A stretch of DNA of 64,000 bases from Polytrichum commune (GCA_950295325.1 OX485808.1:24076527-24140526); one strand, 5' to 3'; shown: positions 23,699 to 36,275, counted from the stretch's first letter. The notes: generated by a model not told the origin, from the sequence alone. Made by a program: numbers and translations.

Positions 23699-26600
23699 AT
23701 GAAACTTATGCAGAATTGTGTGGTATGGCGCCACTTGAGGTTAACATCGAAAAACTTCCGAACAAGATCTTTCAGCTCTGGGAAGGAGGCTCAATCCGAA
23801 GTGCATCATGTCTCGCCATCTCCGAACTCTGTTCCAAAATGTGTAGCGCTAACGGTGGAGGATTTCATGTCCGGGTACTATGAGGTCAGATTATGGCTTC
23901 TTCTTTTTTCGCTTTTGTAGGTGGTTTTTGTGGAATTTATGGTTTAAGCAGTCTCAGACAATTTGTACTCATCAATGAACCCAACTACCCAGTTTCTAGT
24001 GCCCCCCATTTTTATAAACCCATCTTAATATATTGGGACCCTCTAAAACCAGAGGGATAGAACATTTGGGTGTTGTTTTGACCACAAAACACGAGTTAAA
24101 ATGGCCAAATTTTCTTACAGAAATTTTTTTTTCTCTAATTCAACATTAGTTTTGGTCTAGATTTCATTGATTTACATACAACACCTTCCATGTTCGGCAA
24201 GTTTTTGGTGCATGCTTGGATGGAGGTAGTGTGGAGGGTCAAACTCATTTTGGCATGCAAGAAACAGTTAAAATGAGTTTGGCCCTAATGAACCTCACAA
24301 ACAAGGTAGCTCTTCATTCAAATGCAAACACTACCTCGGCGCATGCACCACAAGTGGAAATAGAGTATGGATACTGTGTGCAAAAACAACCAATGGAAAA
24401 ATCATGAGGAACCAAATACCAATGAGAAGTCCCATTGAGTCAAAGAATAACTCTAAATGGCTAATGCAATCTGTGACTAACTTATATTTTGCGTCTCCAG
24501 ACACAAACTCCAGTAGTGATACAAGGCATAATGGAAACATGGAGATCGAGGAAATGGACTGTGCAATCATTGAAAGAGAGATTTGGGCATGTAGAGGTTC
24601 CTGTTGAGCTTGCTCGGTGGAACAACCGAGAAGGACGATGGGGAGATTACCGTGACCTCCACAAGGCAACAAACATTCAAGCAGATGGTGAATTTGGACC
24701 ATGTTTCTCGCCCCATACGCCCAGTGAGTTTCCCATTGGCTATTGCGACATTTGTGAAAGGAAAAAAATTCTATTATTACATTCTAGTTTTTGATTGTTT
24801 CATTTTGATTGCTTTGTATTGAGTTGATTTTTTTTGCGTTAACTGTGTCTTGATTCTTAGTTTATCGTGTATTTAGGTTATACCTCAGTCTGTAAGTGTT
24901 GTTTGAACCATTGTTGGACTGGTATCGTCTTTTTCAAGTATCTATAATGAGGATTTCACATTTTTCTCTTGACAGTGTTGTTCTTTTTTATAACATTCGG
25001 GTGTATAGAACATGCAAGAACCTTCATACCCAGGTTAAAACGTCCTAGTTTCCATATGGTTTAGAATGGTGTTGATCCAAATAATAATTTAATTATACAA
25101 ACATTCTCTCACCTTGACATACCCACCAAATATCAAATTTTGACTGGTGTTACAATTTTGATAGCCATGGCTAGGTTCTTTGATACCATTATTGATGTTG
25201 GTTATTGAAACGTGCGCAGTCATCTATATAAAGGTTTAGCATTGGTTTGAATATTGATAATTACAATTATATGTTCTATTAATAGTGATGTTCAGCAGCA
25301 AAAGAACCCACATCATGAACAATCAACCTAATGCCATTAAGAATTCGCATCTACCCAACAACAACATGTCCAGAAATATATCAGAAGTATGGTTTTCTTC
25401 TATGCAGATTGTTGTGAATGGATCTGGTCAATTGGTTCGCCACCATTTGGCTATTGCCACATGTTGTGAATTTTTTTTCTAATTCATGCTAGTTCTTGGT
25501 TGCTTCCTTTTCATTGCATCCTATCAAGTATGTGGTAATAAATTTAGAGCATTGCATTAACTATCTCTCCTGAGTCTTAGTTTATGGTGTACTGGTTACT
25601 TCTATCTGTAAGTGTTCGAACATCGATGCTTACAGGGATACTCACTATCAGTAGCAATGATTTGCAACAAAAGAACCGACATCATGAATAGTCAACCTAA
25701 GGCCATGAAAAGTTTATATCTACTTATATCGAGAAACATTTCATGAGCATGTAATGGATTCATTTGTTTTTTTGTGAAAAAAATTAAGTTATTGTGCATA
25801 CCTTGAGGTATCATCTCACCGGTGTGTGATAAATGGGGTGGTACAAGTGTCACTAGCAGATTTTATGGATATTTTCATGGACGAAAGCGTAGACACATTG
25901 TCACCACGCCCGCTTATTGGATACATGGCTCAGCATCAGCTGCTTCGTGAAGTACCGGAATTGGCAGCAGACTTCCCGTAAGATTTAGCTTCACTGCTGG
26001 AGATTAGGTACTCATCTTCATTTTATTTTAAGTGTACGTTGCGAATGCCATGTCTACCAAGAAGATTAGTGAGGGCCACTTTTACACTAGAGCTTGAGGG
26101 CCTGTGACCATTGGAATCTAAAATCTTCTCATTACCTAGTGGCCAATGTCGAGACTATCCCACTTCACTTCACACTAGAGCTTGAGGGCCTCAGGGATTA
26201 AGGAAGATTGAGTGGATGAACAAATCTACATGGAATTTTACATGACATGCGATGGATAATGTTGTGTGATTTGGCGGATTGTGCACCTAGAAGAGGTGGG
26301 TCTAACACAAAACCGGGAGACCATGACACTTCAAATTCTCATCATAATTATGGTGTAGAAGGGTTCACATGTATAGCATTCGGTTGAGAGCCCCAATCAA
26401 GTATCTTTTTACACTACATTTGAAGGCCAGTGACAATCTAAATTTCAATTTAATCTTCCATGGTACAACCTTCGGATGAATTTCCAAGACCCTCACAATT
26501 TCATGGTCATAGTGTAAAGTGGCCCTCAGAAACCCACAATCTTCAACCACCAGAACTGCTTCTGCAATACATGTCTGCACAAAGGAGGTTTTTCTTTTCT

Positions 26601-27687
26601 TCCAAATAATAAAAGCATTGACCATGTGCCAGGGACCCAGATTATGTGAAAGCTCAAAAGGATGTGTACATGAGGAATATATGGTTGGGGCCTTCAGGGA
26701 CCGTTTCTCCACTTCATTATGACCCTTATCATAACATCTTGGCACAGGTTCCTTTTTTAATTGCTTCACCATATTTTTCATCTGTCACATTCTTGAGCAA
26801 TATGTTACAAGTATCTACTGGTGGTCAGAAATTGTTTGGATGGCTTTGAAAAGGGTCTGAATCCTTTCTTCCAACCAGTTTCTCTTTTTCCAGATGTTAT
26901 CATTATGTTAATATCAAGTCTCTTGTGCCTGGACAGATTTGGGGATCAAAATATGTGCGCCTGTATTGTCCTCAAGAAAGCCCAAAGCTCTACCCCTTTG
27001 CATCTAATTTATTTCTCCGCAACACTTCCCAGGTGTGGCCAATACTCCACCTTGTCGCTGTCACATTCTCCAGTAGTCCTATTAGGTACACTAAACATCT
27101 GAATCAGTGGGGCATTAAAATTGATGCACCATGTTAATCAGAACGTTCTTCATGACTTACATGTAGCACCAAGTGTTGTAGACACCCTCTCTCTAGTCGC
27201 ACGCAATCAGTGCAAGACAATTAATGTTGGTTGATGATGAACAGTGTGGGCCACACTAAATCAGATATTCAGTGTACTTCGAATTGAATGTGCAGTGCTC
27301 TTACTGTTTTGTTTTTTACATGCCCAAAGAAATGTTATAACCAGAAGACAGTTCAGAGATTTTCTAGGGGATGGATGTTAAGAGTTCAGTGCTATTACAT
27401 TTGGCAGGTCAATGTGGAGGGAGTAGATACAAGCAAGGATTGGCCAGAATTCGGAAAAGCAGAATATTGGGAATGTGAATTACAAGCTGGCGAAATGCTT
27501 TACATCCCTCTGAAATGGTCAGTTTCCTATTGCTTTGCCTAATCATTTTCCTTCTGATTTCATCCAATAGCAAGACAATTGATTTTTCACAAGATGGGCT
27601 AATCCTACAACAACAATTTCTGGGTGCAGGTGGCACTATGTGAGGGCAAAAGAAAATAGCCTTTCCGTGAGCTATTGGTGGCTCTGA
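23699..27687 (+). CDS. JmjC-domain 2-oxoglutarate oxygenase, JMJD5/KDM8 (plant JMJ30) type
   Basis: Predicted Fe(II)/2-oxoglutarate dioxygenase; family members act as protein hydroxylases, peptidases or histone demethylases. Seven exons: 23699-23884, 24501-24687, 25848-25977, 26633-26747, 26937-27032, 27408-27517, 27630-27687, all GT-AG with matching phases (G plus TG gives V; CC plus G gives P; TG plus G gives W). Signature blocks in order: TPVVIQGIMETW, VPVELARW, GYMAQHQLLREVPEL, NIWLGPSGTVSPLHYDPYHN (HxD iron ligands), WGSKYVRLYCPQES, LRNTSQ, EVWK-like AEYWECELQAGEMLYIP and the final WHYVRAKENSLSVSYWW with the third ligand His. The product is about 292 residues, shorter than animal JMJD5 (about 416) or Arabidopsis JMJ30 (about 430), because the N-terminal region is short. 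That region is Arg/Ser-rich (RHLRLTSKNFRTRSFSSG) and resembles an organelle presequence. The exact family member is uncertain. Confidence 0.88.
24138..24452. mobile_element. Family A foldback, copy 9 (JmjC intron 1)
   Basis: Left terminus eroded; right end CATTGAGTCAAAGAATAAC is clear. It lies just upstream of the second JmjC exon. Confidence 0.75.
24720..25740 (+). repeat. Imperfect tandem duplication in JmjC intron 2
   Basis: Blocks GGCTATTGCGACATTTGTGA, CTTAGTTTATCGTGTA, GTCTGTAAGTGTT and AAAGAACCCACATCATGAA at 24.73-25.34 kb recur in the same order at 25.44-25.71 kb. The part at 24975-25260 also matches UFSP2 intron 10. Confidence 0.7.
26071..26527. mobile_element. Foldback/MITE with GAGGGCCACTTTTACACTA ends (JmjC intron 3)
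   Basis: 457 bp, with near-perfect terminal inverted repeats: GAGGGCCACTTTTACACTA at the left and TAGTGTAAAGTGGCCCTC at the right. There is no coding capacity. It is the cleanest member of the TTTACACTA group. Confidence 0.75.
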
Positions 27688-30599
27688 GAACAACTAAATG
27701 GTAGTTTGAGAGCAGCATCTGCAACAATCATAGCGATGGTCTCAAATAAGAAGACTCGCATGAAGTTTTGAGTTCTGAAAGCAGACTCATAATGTTCTGA
27801 GGACGTGAAGGATGAGGGAAATTGGAATTCCTTGATGATGAAATCTCTTATAGTTCAGCTTGTATTGCTGCATCTAAATCTTCTATTTAAGCATTTTTTT
27901 TCTGGAGTTTTGAGAGAATACGTTCTGACATAAAGCACATCATATTGCGCAATGCCTTTGATTCCTGCTCTCTTGTTATTCTAGCTCCTAGACGTGTGCC
28001 TGTATTGTCCTCTTCTCATCTGTCTACTTGTGTTAGGTTACTGATTTCTCCTTTTCCTACGGATTTTTGGACCCAAAGATATACAGTCTAACCTCGTTAA
28101 TATGACACCCTCAATATTACAACAAAATTTTGCGAGACCAAACTTTTTAGTTCAAAACTCCCTCTTTCATACGACTACAACCCTCGAGAATGTGACATTT
28201 AGAATCTTTGTATTGTCATATAGAAGAGGTAGTTACTGTCAAAATTTCTTTCATCTTTGTTATGTACATTTGAAATACATCCATTTTCACTTGGGAACTA
28301 TTTGGGAACTTCACTTATCATTGGGAACTTGATAATAATTAGGGTTACTATTGTAAAATGGGCATGGTTAGGGTTAGAGTGGCCTCCTGCTTGATATGTT
28401 GCCGGGGGGGTGTGGGGGGCACTCATAATAAATTTTTGGAGACACTTGTGACAACCACTTATTTTCAAGGGGGGTATTTTTTTAAGAAATAGAATAATAA
28501 AAGTCTTCCTTAAAGTAGAGAAAAATATACTGAGCTTATAATTTTAATACCCTATTATTGATCTAAAATCTAGAATGCATTTAATATTAAATACCTTATT
28601 TTTCTTACAAATTTTTGATAGCCTTTAAATTTTAGCCAAGGGGGGGGGGTGCATTGTGAATTGACATTTTAACAACGGTATTGCATTGTTGTGGTATGGC
28701 AAGAAAAAAACACAATAGAAATTAATTATACCAACAAGATTGTAATGGAGATGCAAGTAGAGTGCAACCTTAAAATTTAGTGTGTTAAGAAACACAATTG
28801 TCCAACATTTGCAGGATAGCAAGAGTTCATACAACATTTGCAAAAGAATTTCAAACATCAAATATTGTCTCAAATATACCCCGTTGTGTCAATGTTTAAA
28901 CATAATGGAGTTCAAAGTATCCTCAATGAAGAGAGAACCTTCATGAAATAAAATTAAGCCCTCCATCTTCTTTGATGAAGCAAAATGTGGTCCCTTACAC
29001 ATGTTATGTTGCATGGTATTTTTTTTGTAATTGGTTTCCAACATTAATTTGTTGTTTCTAAAATACCGCTAGTTCCCCCCCCCCCCCCCCCCACTTATTA
29101 GACAAGTCTTTATATTTTGGTGTTAATGAAATTTTCAGTTTTCAAAAGTTAGTAGGGAATTTAGATAAGATGACAATTTCTAACTTGGGTAGGCAACACC
29201 AGAGATCTTTGGACTCCTATTTCAAGAGGTCTTGAGAATATTTGTATTTTTTTGGAGTTATAAGTTAGTCTATTATACCATTTGTACTACTTAAACTCAT
29301 TGTATATATTTTTAAGCTCATATTACTTATGTTTTTGTATTCCCTCAATAGCACGACAATTTTATGCCATTTGTCATATTAACGAGAAGATGACACCTTG
29401 ATAATACAACCTTTTTGTGTTTCCCAAACGTGTCATACTAAAGAGGGAGAACAATACCCATTACGTTGCAGACATTAGGTGTTGGGTTCCAAGACACATA
29501 ATGAGTGTGTAAAGATAAACTTAAAGTAGAAATATTAAAAATGATGAAAATTAGTTGATTCGACCAGAAAGAGTGGCTTGAAATTTGTGTAATATTTTCA
29601 AAGATGGATTAGAGGAAATGATAAGGATCGCAAGTTGTTTCATAATTTTATTCCATGTAAATAATTAGTTACATTTTTCCAAGGTGTCAAGTAAGTAAAC
29701 CCCCTACTTGTATAGTAGAGTCTTTCTAATTTTAGCAATAAATATCCTACTTTGCAAATGAATGCACAAAAAACAGGTAACTCAATGGCACCCAAAAGTC
29801 ATTGCAAGTGGTGACACAACACCTATCCGACCAATCATTGCATCCTTCATAGGTAACTACTTTTTAGCCATTTTGGGTCCACAAAAGAATCATTCTACCC
29901 CTAGTCTAGTGCATCGATAGTGGTCATTCACCTTTTTTAGTTTCCTATCTTAAGAGGTAATAATTAGACAAGATTTGATTCTATGAGAGGAGTTGTTCAA
30001 GTCTAAAATGAGACCTTTTGTAATCTATTGTAGCACACTGCAACATAATTCTTTAAAAATTCATAGCTAATTTAAATGATAAATTTAAGGGATTGTTAAA
30101 TTGACCATGTGGTTTGTTAAAATGACCACAAAGACACGTCATGCGGTCACATGACCTGTCAAAACTTGATTTTTCATCACACATGAAGAGGAGAAAGATA
30201 TCCGCTTTATGTTAGAAATAATAAACTTTGACCAACTAAATGAATAAAACAACTTGACCAACGCTTCTATATGGATCTATGTGGTCGTTTTAACCAGTGC
30301 GGTCGATCTAACAATTTCCTAAATTCAATTCAATATAAAATTATGGCAGATTTTTGTATCACTTCCTCTACATAAGGAAAAAAAATTCATGCCAAAATGC
30401 CAATGTACATTAATTAATTAATTAATTGCTCGAGATGCAGTCCTCTATCATAGGGCAGAATGCATCACAGTATATATGAAATTTAGGAGTCCCTTACTAT
30501 TGTATTTACCTCTAGATTCAGTGTCAGAATGCCTCTTTTTCAACTTGAGAAACTTCAAAAAAATTCCAGCAACATCGACAAGGTCAGCCTTCCATCATT
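27688..30599. other. Intergenic region between convergent JmjC and bromodomain genes
   Basis: Holds the possible pogo-like element, the second poly-C tract and an (ATTA)n microsatellite at about 30412-30428. No gene is supported. Confidence 0.6.
28086..29460. mobile_element. Possible decayed pogo/Emigrant-like element
   Basis: After TATA, the sequence CAGTCTAACCTCGTTAATAT followed by GACACCCTCAATATTACAAC resembles the terminal repeats of plant pogo/Emigrant elements (CAGTAAAACCTCTATAAA type). Around 29373-29455, inverted and reordered blocks (GTCATATTAACGAG, GACACCTTGATAATAC, GTGTCATACTAAAGAG) recur. No transposase frame is recognisable. Boundaries are approximate. Confidence 0.4.
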
Positions 30600-31320
30600 G
30601 AAGCCCATCCTTGAAGTCCGCAGATATGTGCATTCTATCATTCCTCTAAGAAACATTGATTGAAGAGCAACATGTAACAACAAAACTTTTACTTGTAAAG
30701 AGTGTAGTGTAGGGTTTATGCAGTTGCTCTTCTAAATTCCCTACGCATCTCATAGACCACCAATCGTATTTCACCAATTTGTTACCCTGTATGAAGTTCA
30801 ACTTTTGAACCACAAACACCATAAAGCATGCGAAGTAGTCATTTCTGTCACCATGGAAAAAGATGAGTATGTGGTACCCCTGTAGAAAAGCTAAAATTCC
30901 ACCAGCAACAGGCTGGAATGAGCTGAAAGTGCAGGCAGCTATTTCTTGATTCCCTCTCCCAAAAACCCTATCATTGAGATTGTATAATACACTGTTTCCA
31001 ACTAACTTGATCCGTTGAGTGAGTTCGACATTCCGTTTCATTATCGAGTCTCAATCTGACATTAGCAAAAGACTGTAACAGAGGTGGTGCTAGGTTGAGT
31101 ATTTTAACTCTCAATTGAATGTGCAATAGCAACTTACAAATTGGTAAGAATGCTTTCATGAAGAGTTTTTCGAGAAACTTCGTCACAGTTAGCCTACAGA
31201 AGTCACTGTTCACAACCTGTCAAATTGGTTCACTAGAACAGTAGTAGTAGGCTCAGTACTCACTCATGGTGTCCAGAACTTTCAAATCGGAAGCTATATT
31301 ACAAAAAGGGGCCAAGGAAA
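30600..31320 (-). other. Probable 3' UTR of the bromodomain gene
   Basis: Directly downstream of the stop at 31321. An open frame at 30646-31041 (131 codons, starting MKRNVELTQ) has no recognisable domain and lacks a clear link to the upstream exons. It could be UTR or a small unknown ORF. Confidence 0.4.
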
Positions 31321-34300
31321 TTACAACTGCAGGGACAGACTAGGCTGCGTAGGTCCCCCCAAGGAGTTAAGTTGCCCAGAAGCTTGTGGTGTAGAAGGTG
31401 AATCAAGAGGTTGAAGATTTAAGTCAGGAGGTGGTCTTGAGCTTTGAGTATGATGCTGTTGCTGTTGCTGCTGCTGCTGCTGCTGTGTGATAGGATTCAA
31501 CCCTGGTCGAGGAGGTTGCCCGTAATTGTTGACAAGGGACCCCGTTTGAAGCTGCAAAGGTTGTGAAGCCACTGCTTTCACACTCCCAAACTCTTGCTTC
31601 GAAGATGGAAATGGTTGGGATGGCATGACTACATGGTTGGGCACAAACGGAACCCTTAAAGATCCAGGTTGCAGACCATAGGAAGGCATGTTTGTGTACA
31701 TTGGTTGCTGCAAATTCTGTACAGGTCGTGGTGCTTGAGAGAGATGAACATTTCCCTGCATCTTTGCCCTTGCATTCGCATCTGCCTGCAACAGCCCCAG
31801 ACTATGTGCTTGAGCCTTGCTTGCATCATCCTGCCCGCCACTCACACTTGTTGACGTGGGAACTGCTCGAACTGCAGTACTGTACACAAATGTTGGACCT
31901 GGTTGGGATGTTGAACCAGCCCATCTCGAGGATACAACGTTTGCTGATTCTGACATGCTTTTGAACACAAAGCCTGAGGTGGACTTGACCGGTTGAGAAG
32001 CAGGGGGCTGGGATGTCCACACTGGGCGCCCTGTTGATGCAGTCAACCCCTCACTAGAACTGGGCACACCTGGGCCCCTGCTATGTTCTAGTTGATACAC
32101 CGGTTGTGTGGCTTTTGATTTACTCGTGTCCTGCTTCAACAATTGGCAATATTGACTCACCACCAGGGCAGAAAATTTGGAAACAGAGGATAATAGACCA
32201 CAAGCAGCACAAAGTCAAAGTTATGAACACCATAAGATGGAACAACAACTGAGTCAACCAAGTGTAGAGTAAGTGCAGAAGAAGATATGACTCAAAATAG
32301 ATGTACTCACCAATGTTGGCTTTCCTGGTAACATAGTCTGACTTGATACGCCCGATGCAAGCATCGCACTAGTCACAGTAGTTAACAAAGAATCCATTGA
32401 TGTCTGAGCCACAGAAGTCATTGGTGCTCTGGATGATTTGGGTGTATGCACAAATGAAGAGGTCATTGCTGGAGCATGAGAAGTGCTCGAAAGCCCAGGC
32501 TGGCCTGAAGGTATTGTTGTCGCAGATACTTGGTTGTTTGCAGCTGCGTTCACAACCTTTTTATCAGAAAGAGATGATTTGAATATGGTGCCTGGCGGAG
32601 CTTCATGTTCACCAATCCACCCTTGCCCAAAAGGTACAGAGGGTGCTAAAACTCTCTGCAACCGTCTTGCTGCAACTTTCCAACCATCTGGTCCCAATTT
32701 AGATGCAAATTGGGACAAGCTCTTTGCATACGCAAACTCTGCTTGGTATCCTGTCTGCATAACAAGAAATCACAACCAATAAGACTTGATGAAGAGCAAA
32801 AGTTCCACATTGTAAATGTTTTTCTTATTGCAATTTCAAGACCAACTATAGTAATAATGCATAATTGCCATAAAATTCCAAAATCGTTTAATGTATTCAT
32901 GCTTACTGGTACAAGGTGAAAGAGCTCTCCACCAACTCCAGCAATGGGAGGCCCTCTGCCAAGAGCTGGAAGATTTCGTGGTTTGTAGGAGCTTCTGTGA
33001 TACTCATCTGTTGAAAGAGGCCTTCGTCCATCTTTCAGTGTAGGTGGTTTAAGTGTTGGGCCTGACCCTGAACCACAACCAAAACATCCCAAGTCACTCT
33101 CTAGAACTACGACCGTCATCCATTTAAAAAGAGCGAGCTCTGTTGAAAGAAATCCCCAGACTGCTCACAAAACCTATAAAGAACTAAACATTGATTCTTA
33201 AAGCAGGCAAAAAATCACATCATCATTATAGGGTTAGGTAGCATTTGTACACAATCTTGAGGTGGAGATGAACAGGCAATGATAAGCATAAGCGAGAAGA
33301 TTACCTTGTTCATCTTGTAAATCTGGGTCAGGCTCCAAGCCAGTGCTTCCATGTGATTGCACACCCCAGCCTGACTCTTCACCTGCAACACTTCCAGACC
33401 TATCTGAGGGTGCTCCCTTCTTTAGAGGGCCACCCTTTACTCTAGCCCCTTCGTCTCCTTCAGCTGCTAAAGTGGCTCCAGAAGCAAAATCAGAATTTGC
33501 TGGCTCAAGCAAACTTTTGACAGCTGCAGTGTTTTTCCAACCTTTCTTAGCTGTATGAGGTTGCTTCTTATGTGATGTAGGTAGCTTGACAGCCTCCGGA
33601 ACTCCTGCCTGGGCTGCAACCACTTCCAAAGCCTTGCGAGCCGCATCTTGTATTGAACGGGCCTGCAAATTTTGGAACACCATCATCATCAATATAGCAC
33701 TCTTCATGAAAATGAGCAGCAAGCACACTAATAGAGGGTAAAGCCTATCAAATTCCTCAACAGAACATAGTTTAACATAAAAATAATTAGGTACATCTCA
33801 TAAATCAGTAAAGTCAACAATGCCAAGCACCAACTAAGATCCAACTTTCACAACATAAGAAAATCAAAAGATCAATTGAGAACAGGAACTTCAACTAAAC
33901 AGGGCTATTCAAATGCTTGCAAGAAAATGTGGAGTATGGATCCAAGAGCCAGAAAAATGAAAAAGCCATACCTGCTTGTAGTAAATTGTGTCAGGGCCAT
34001 TGTATCGCATAGCATTGCTGCAGATGAGCATAATATCCTTCTGCAGAAAACCAGAGAAAGACACCGTTAAGTATCCCAAAATGGTGGATCCATAACATGA
34101 TAAAGAGACCAACCATGCCTGTATCAATTTCTAAAACAGTGGCTCAGTGACTTGGGAGGAAGGTAGACAGCAGACAAAAACTACCTTTACAATTTTTAAA
34201 GGGCACAAAAGTGTTCACCTCAAAAAGAGCAAGAGTTTGATAGACCCCCTTTGATATCTTCTTATACATTGTGCCAAAGTCCATTGGATCTTTAATGACA

Positions 34301-36167
34301 TCATAGTAGTCTGGAACCTGGGGTGAGCATTTAAAATGTCAGCACAAAACACCAGCTACTTTGCACCGAACAGAAAACTCGTGAACAAAAATACTTGAAG
34401 CCAAAATTTCTGTGGCTAACTGGAAAACAAGTGAAATTATATCCAAAGTGACAGTAGTCCAGCTGAGATGATAGTCCCACAAGGACACCAATCTAAAATA
34501 AAAATTTAATCAGATCAGTCATTCACAATGTGATGATAATAAGGAGATTGATGCCTACCATGCGAGAATCCACTGGCTCAGAGAACACTCCATATGTGTC
34601 TTTCCTGAAGATTGGAATGAGACATAGAACAACAATCAGAATCTTCCAACCTTCTGTGGTGCTCATCTTTCTTGAACTACAAACACAAAAGTAAAGCACC
34701 CTGTGATCAAAACAATTCATGCCATACTCAAAAAATGCAACTCAAAAAAGGACTAGAAACTCAAAAATGAAAACTGACAGAAAACTTGACATGAGAGGTA
34801 ACAGAATATTTCAACTCACTTCTTCAGTTTGTCCAAGATACCTTCGAGCACCTTCTTCGCAGGTGGTGGAACCGTAGAAACTTGTCCTCGCCCTATCCAT
34901 GTAAGGCCAAATGTCAGCTAAATTCATCTTTTCAGTAGGAGTGAAAGAGACAACAGAAAAATCAAACAACAACTTTTGTAACGGATCTCACCTGCACCTG
35001 GTCTTTCTCCAGTTTCACTGTTGATTGGCTTCTCCTTCTTCTGGAAAAAAATTCCACTATTAAAACACAACTCTCATAACAACCATTACTGATAGTGCCA
35101 CCAGGATTTTCAGGTTTCTGTACTTCATTTTATTTCTTTTGCAAAACCTAGTGGTCAGGTCATCCGTCACACCCTCATGCCCATCCCTTGATGAATTCAT
35201 GAAGAAGGCATGCATGGAGGATCATGCCTAGTGGTCATCAATCTCAACCTGCATGGATGTGAACAACCTAATCGTCACTCCTGTCAACCTGCACCCTAAG
35301 ACCAGACCTAGGATGTTCCTCAAGTGTACTCGCCCCTGTTCATTTAACCCTCGGTCGCATGACTCTCATTCTGCTCCCATGCTATTCAGAAATCGTCTCA
35401 TACGCCCTAAGGGGTGCATAATATTACTGCCATTCCAAGTTTTCCATGCCAGACAAGTTTCTCAGCTGACCAGCAGCCACAGAATTATCCATTCAGACAT
35501 TCCCCGGCCACCTAAAATCCAAGAACTGCACGAACGAACGCTATTCAGAGCGACATAGGGTTTCCTCAGCCAAGCTTACATTGCTAGGGTTAGCCCCACA
35601 CACACACACACACACACACACCTTATGCGAGGGTTTCTTCGCAAGCGGGGGCAAGGGCGCCTTGAACACAGCGGGCGAGGGTGCCGTGACGCCATTCCCC
35701 GCCGTGACCGCCGCGGCACTACTCCCGCCATACACCCCTCCGCCGTTGTTAATCCCATCCCGCGCGTCCCCGTCCACTAGGGTTTTGAACTTGCGCTTCT
35801 TCGGCGGCGTGGCTACCCGGCCATGGCTGCTGCTGCTGCTCCCGCCCCCCGCACCTCCCCCTACACCAGACGCGAGATTCGCAGCAGGCGCCGTGATGTG
35901 GTCCCTCCTTGCTGCTCCTGCTGCTGCTGATGATGCGGCCGCGGCTGACTTGTGCGACATGCCAGCAGGCGGGGCGGGGGTTTGCGGGGCTGCAACATGG
36001 TGATGCGCGTGATGGTGATGCGACGAGGGGGGAGCGGACGACGACGATGATTGATGCGCTGCAGGAGGATGAGCAGTCGTAGCGTGGATTGATGATTTGG
36101 CCGTGCTTGTTGACGATTTGCCAGGAAGTTTGAGAATTACCCTCAACTTCTTGTCCTTGTCCGCCAT
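31321..36167 (-). CDS. Plant BRD-type bromodomain protein (BRD7/9-like chromatin reader)
   Basis: Likely an acetyl-lysine reader; plant relatives are subunits of SWI/SNF remodelling complexes in the nucleus. Exons: 35622-36167 (MADKDKKLRVILKLPGK, then low-complexity Ser/His/Ala/Gly tracts and a basic PPKKRKFK motif like a nuclear signal), 34992-35040, 34820-34892 (VLEGILDKLKK), 34559-34604 (KDTYGVFSEPVDSRM), 34218-34317 (VPDYYDVIKDPMDFGTMYKKI), 33972-34040 (ICSNAMRYNGPDTIYYKQ), 33305-33662, 32907-33067, 32311-32754 and about 31321-32160. The bromodomain is intact: the ZA-loop PDYYDVIKDPMDF is followed by the acetyl-lysine-binding Asn in AMRYN. The C-terminal half is Pro/Ser/Gln-rich with a short poly-Gln tract. 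Two oddities are reported separately: a donor site inside a GT microsatellite, and a last intron lacking a frame-preserving AG acceptor. ATG at 36167 was chosen because KLRVILKLPGK follows at once. Confidence 0.88.
31450..31485 (-). repeat. CAG/CAA tract coding poly-glutamine
   Basis: A run of about ten glutamine codons in the last bromodomain-protein exon, mixed CAG and CAA, followed by His-His. Mixed codons suggest a selected or old tract rather than a recent pure expansion. Confidence 0.85.
35597..35621. repeat. (CA)n microsatellite at a splice donor
   Basis: About twelve CA units on the plus strand, read as (GT)n on the gene strand. The first GT is the donor of the bromodomain gene's first intron. 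Confidence 0.9.
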
Positions 36168-36275
36168 AAGCGGCCCTGCTGCTTTCCAATCCCACTGTCC
36201 CCTAACCTAATCCGCAACCTAATGTTCCCCTTCTTGGGCCGCGCACATGACCACCCTCCCCCTTCCCCCTTCCTG

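Noticed and set aside
30646-31041. 131-codon minus-strand ORF after the bromodomain stop
   Set aside because: No domain, and its position fits a 3' UTR; kept only as a note.
31656-33558. Plus-strand ORFs opposite the bromodomain C-terminal exons
   Set aside because: Antisense shadows of a Ser/Pro/Gln-rich coding region.
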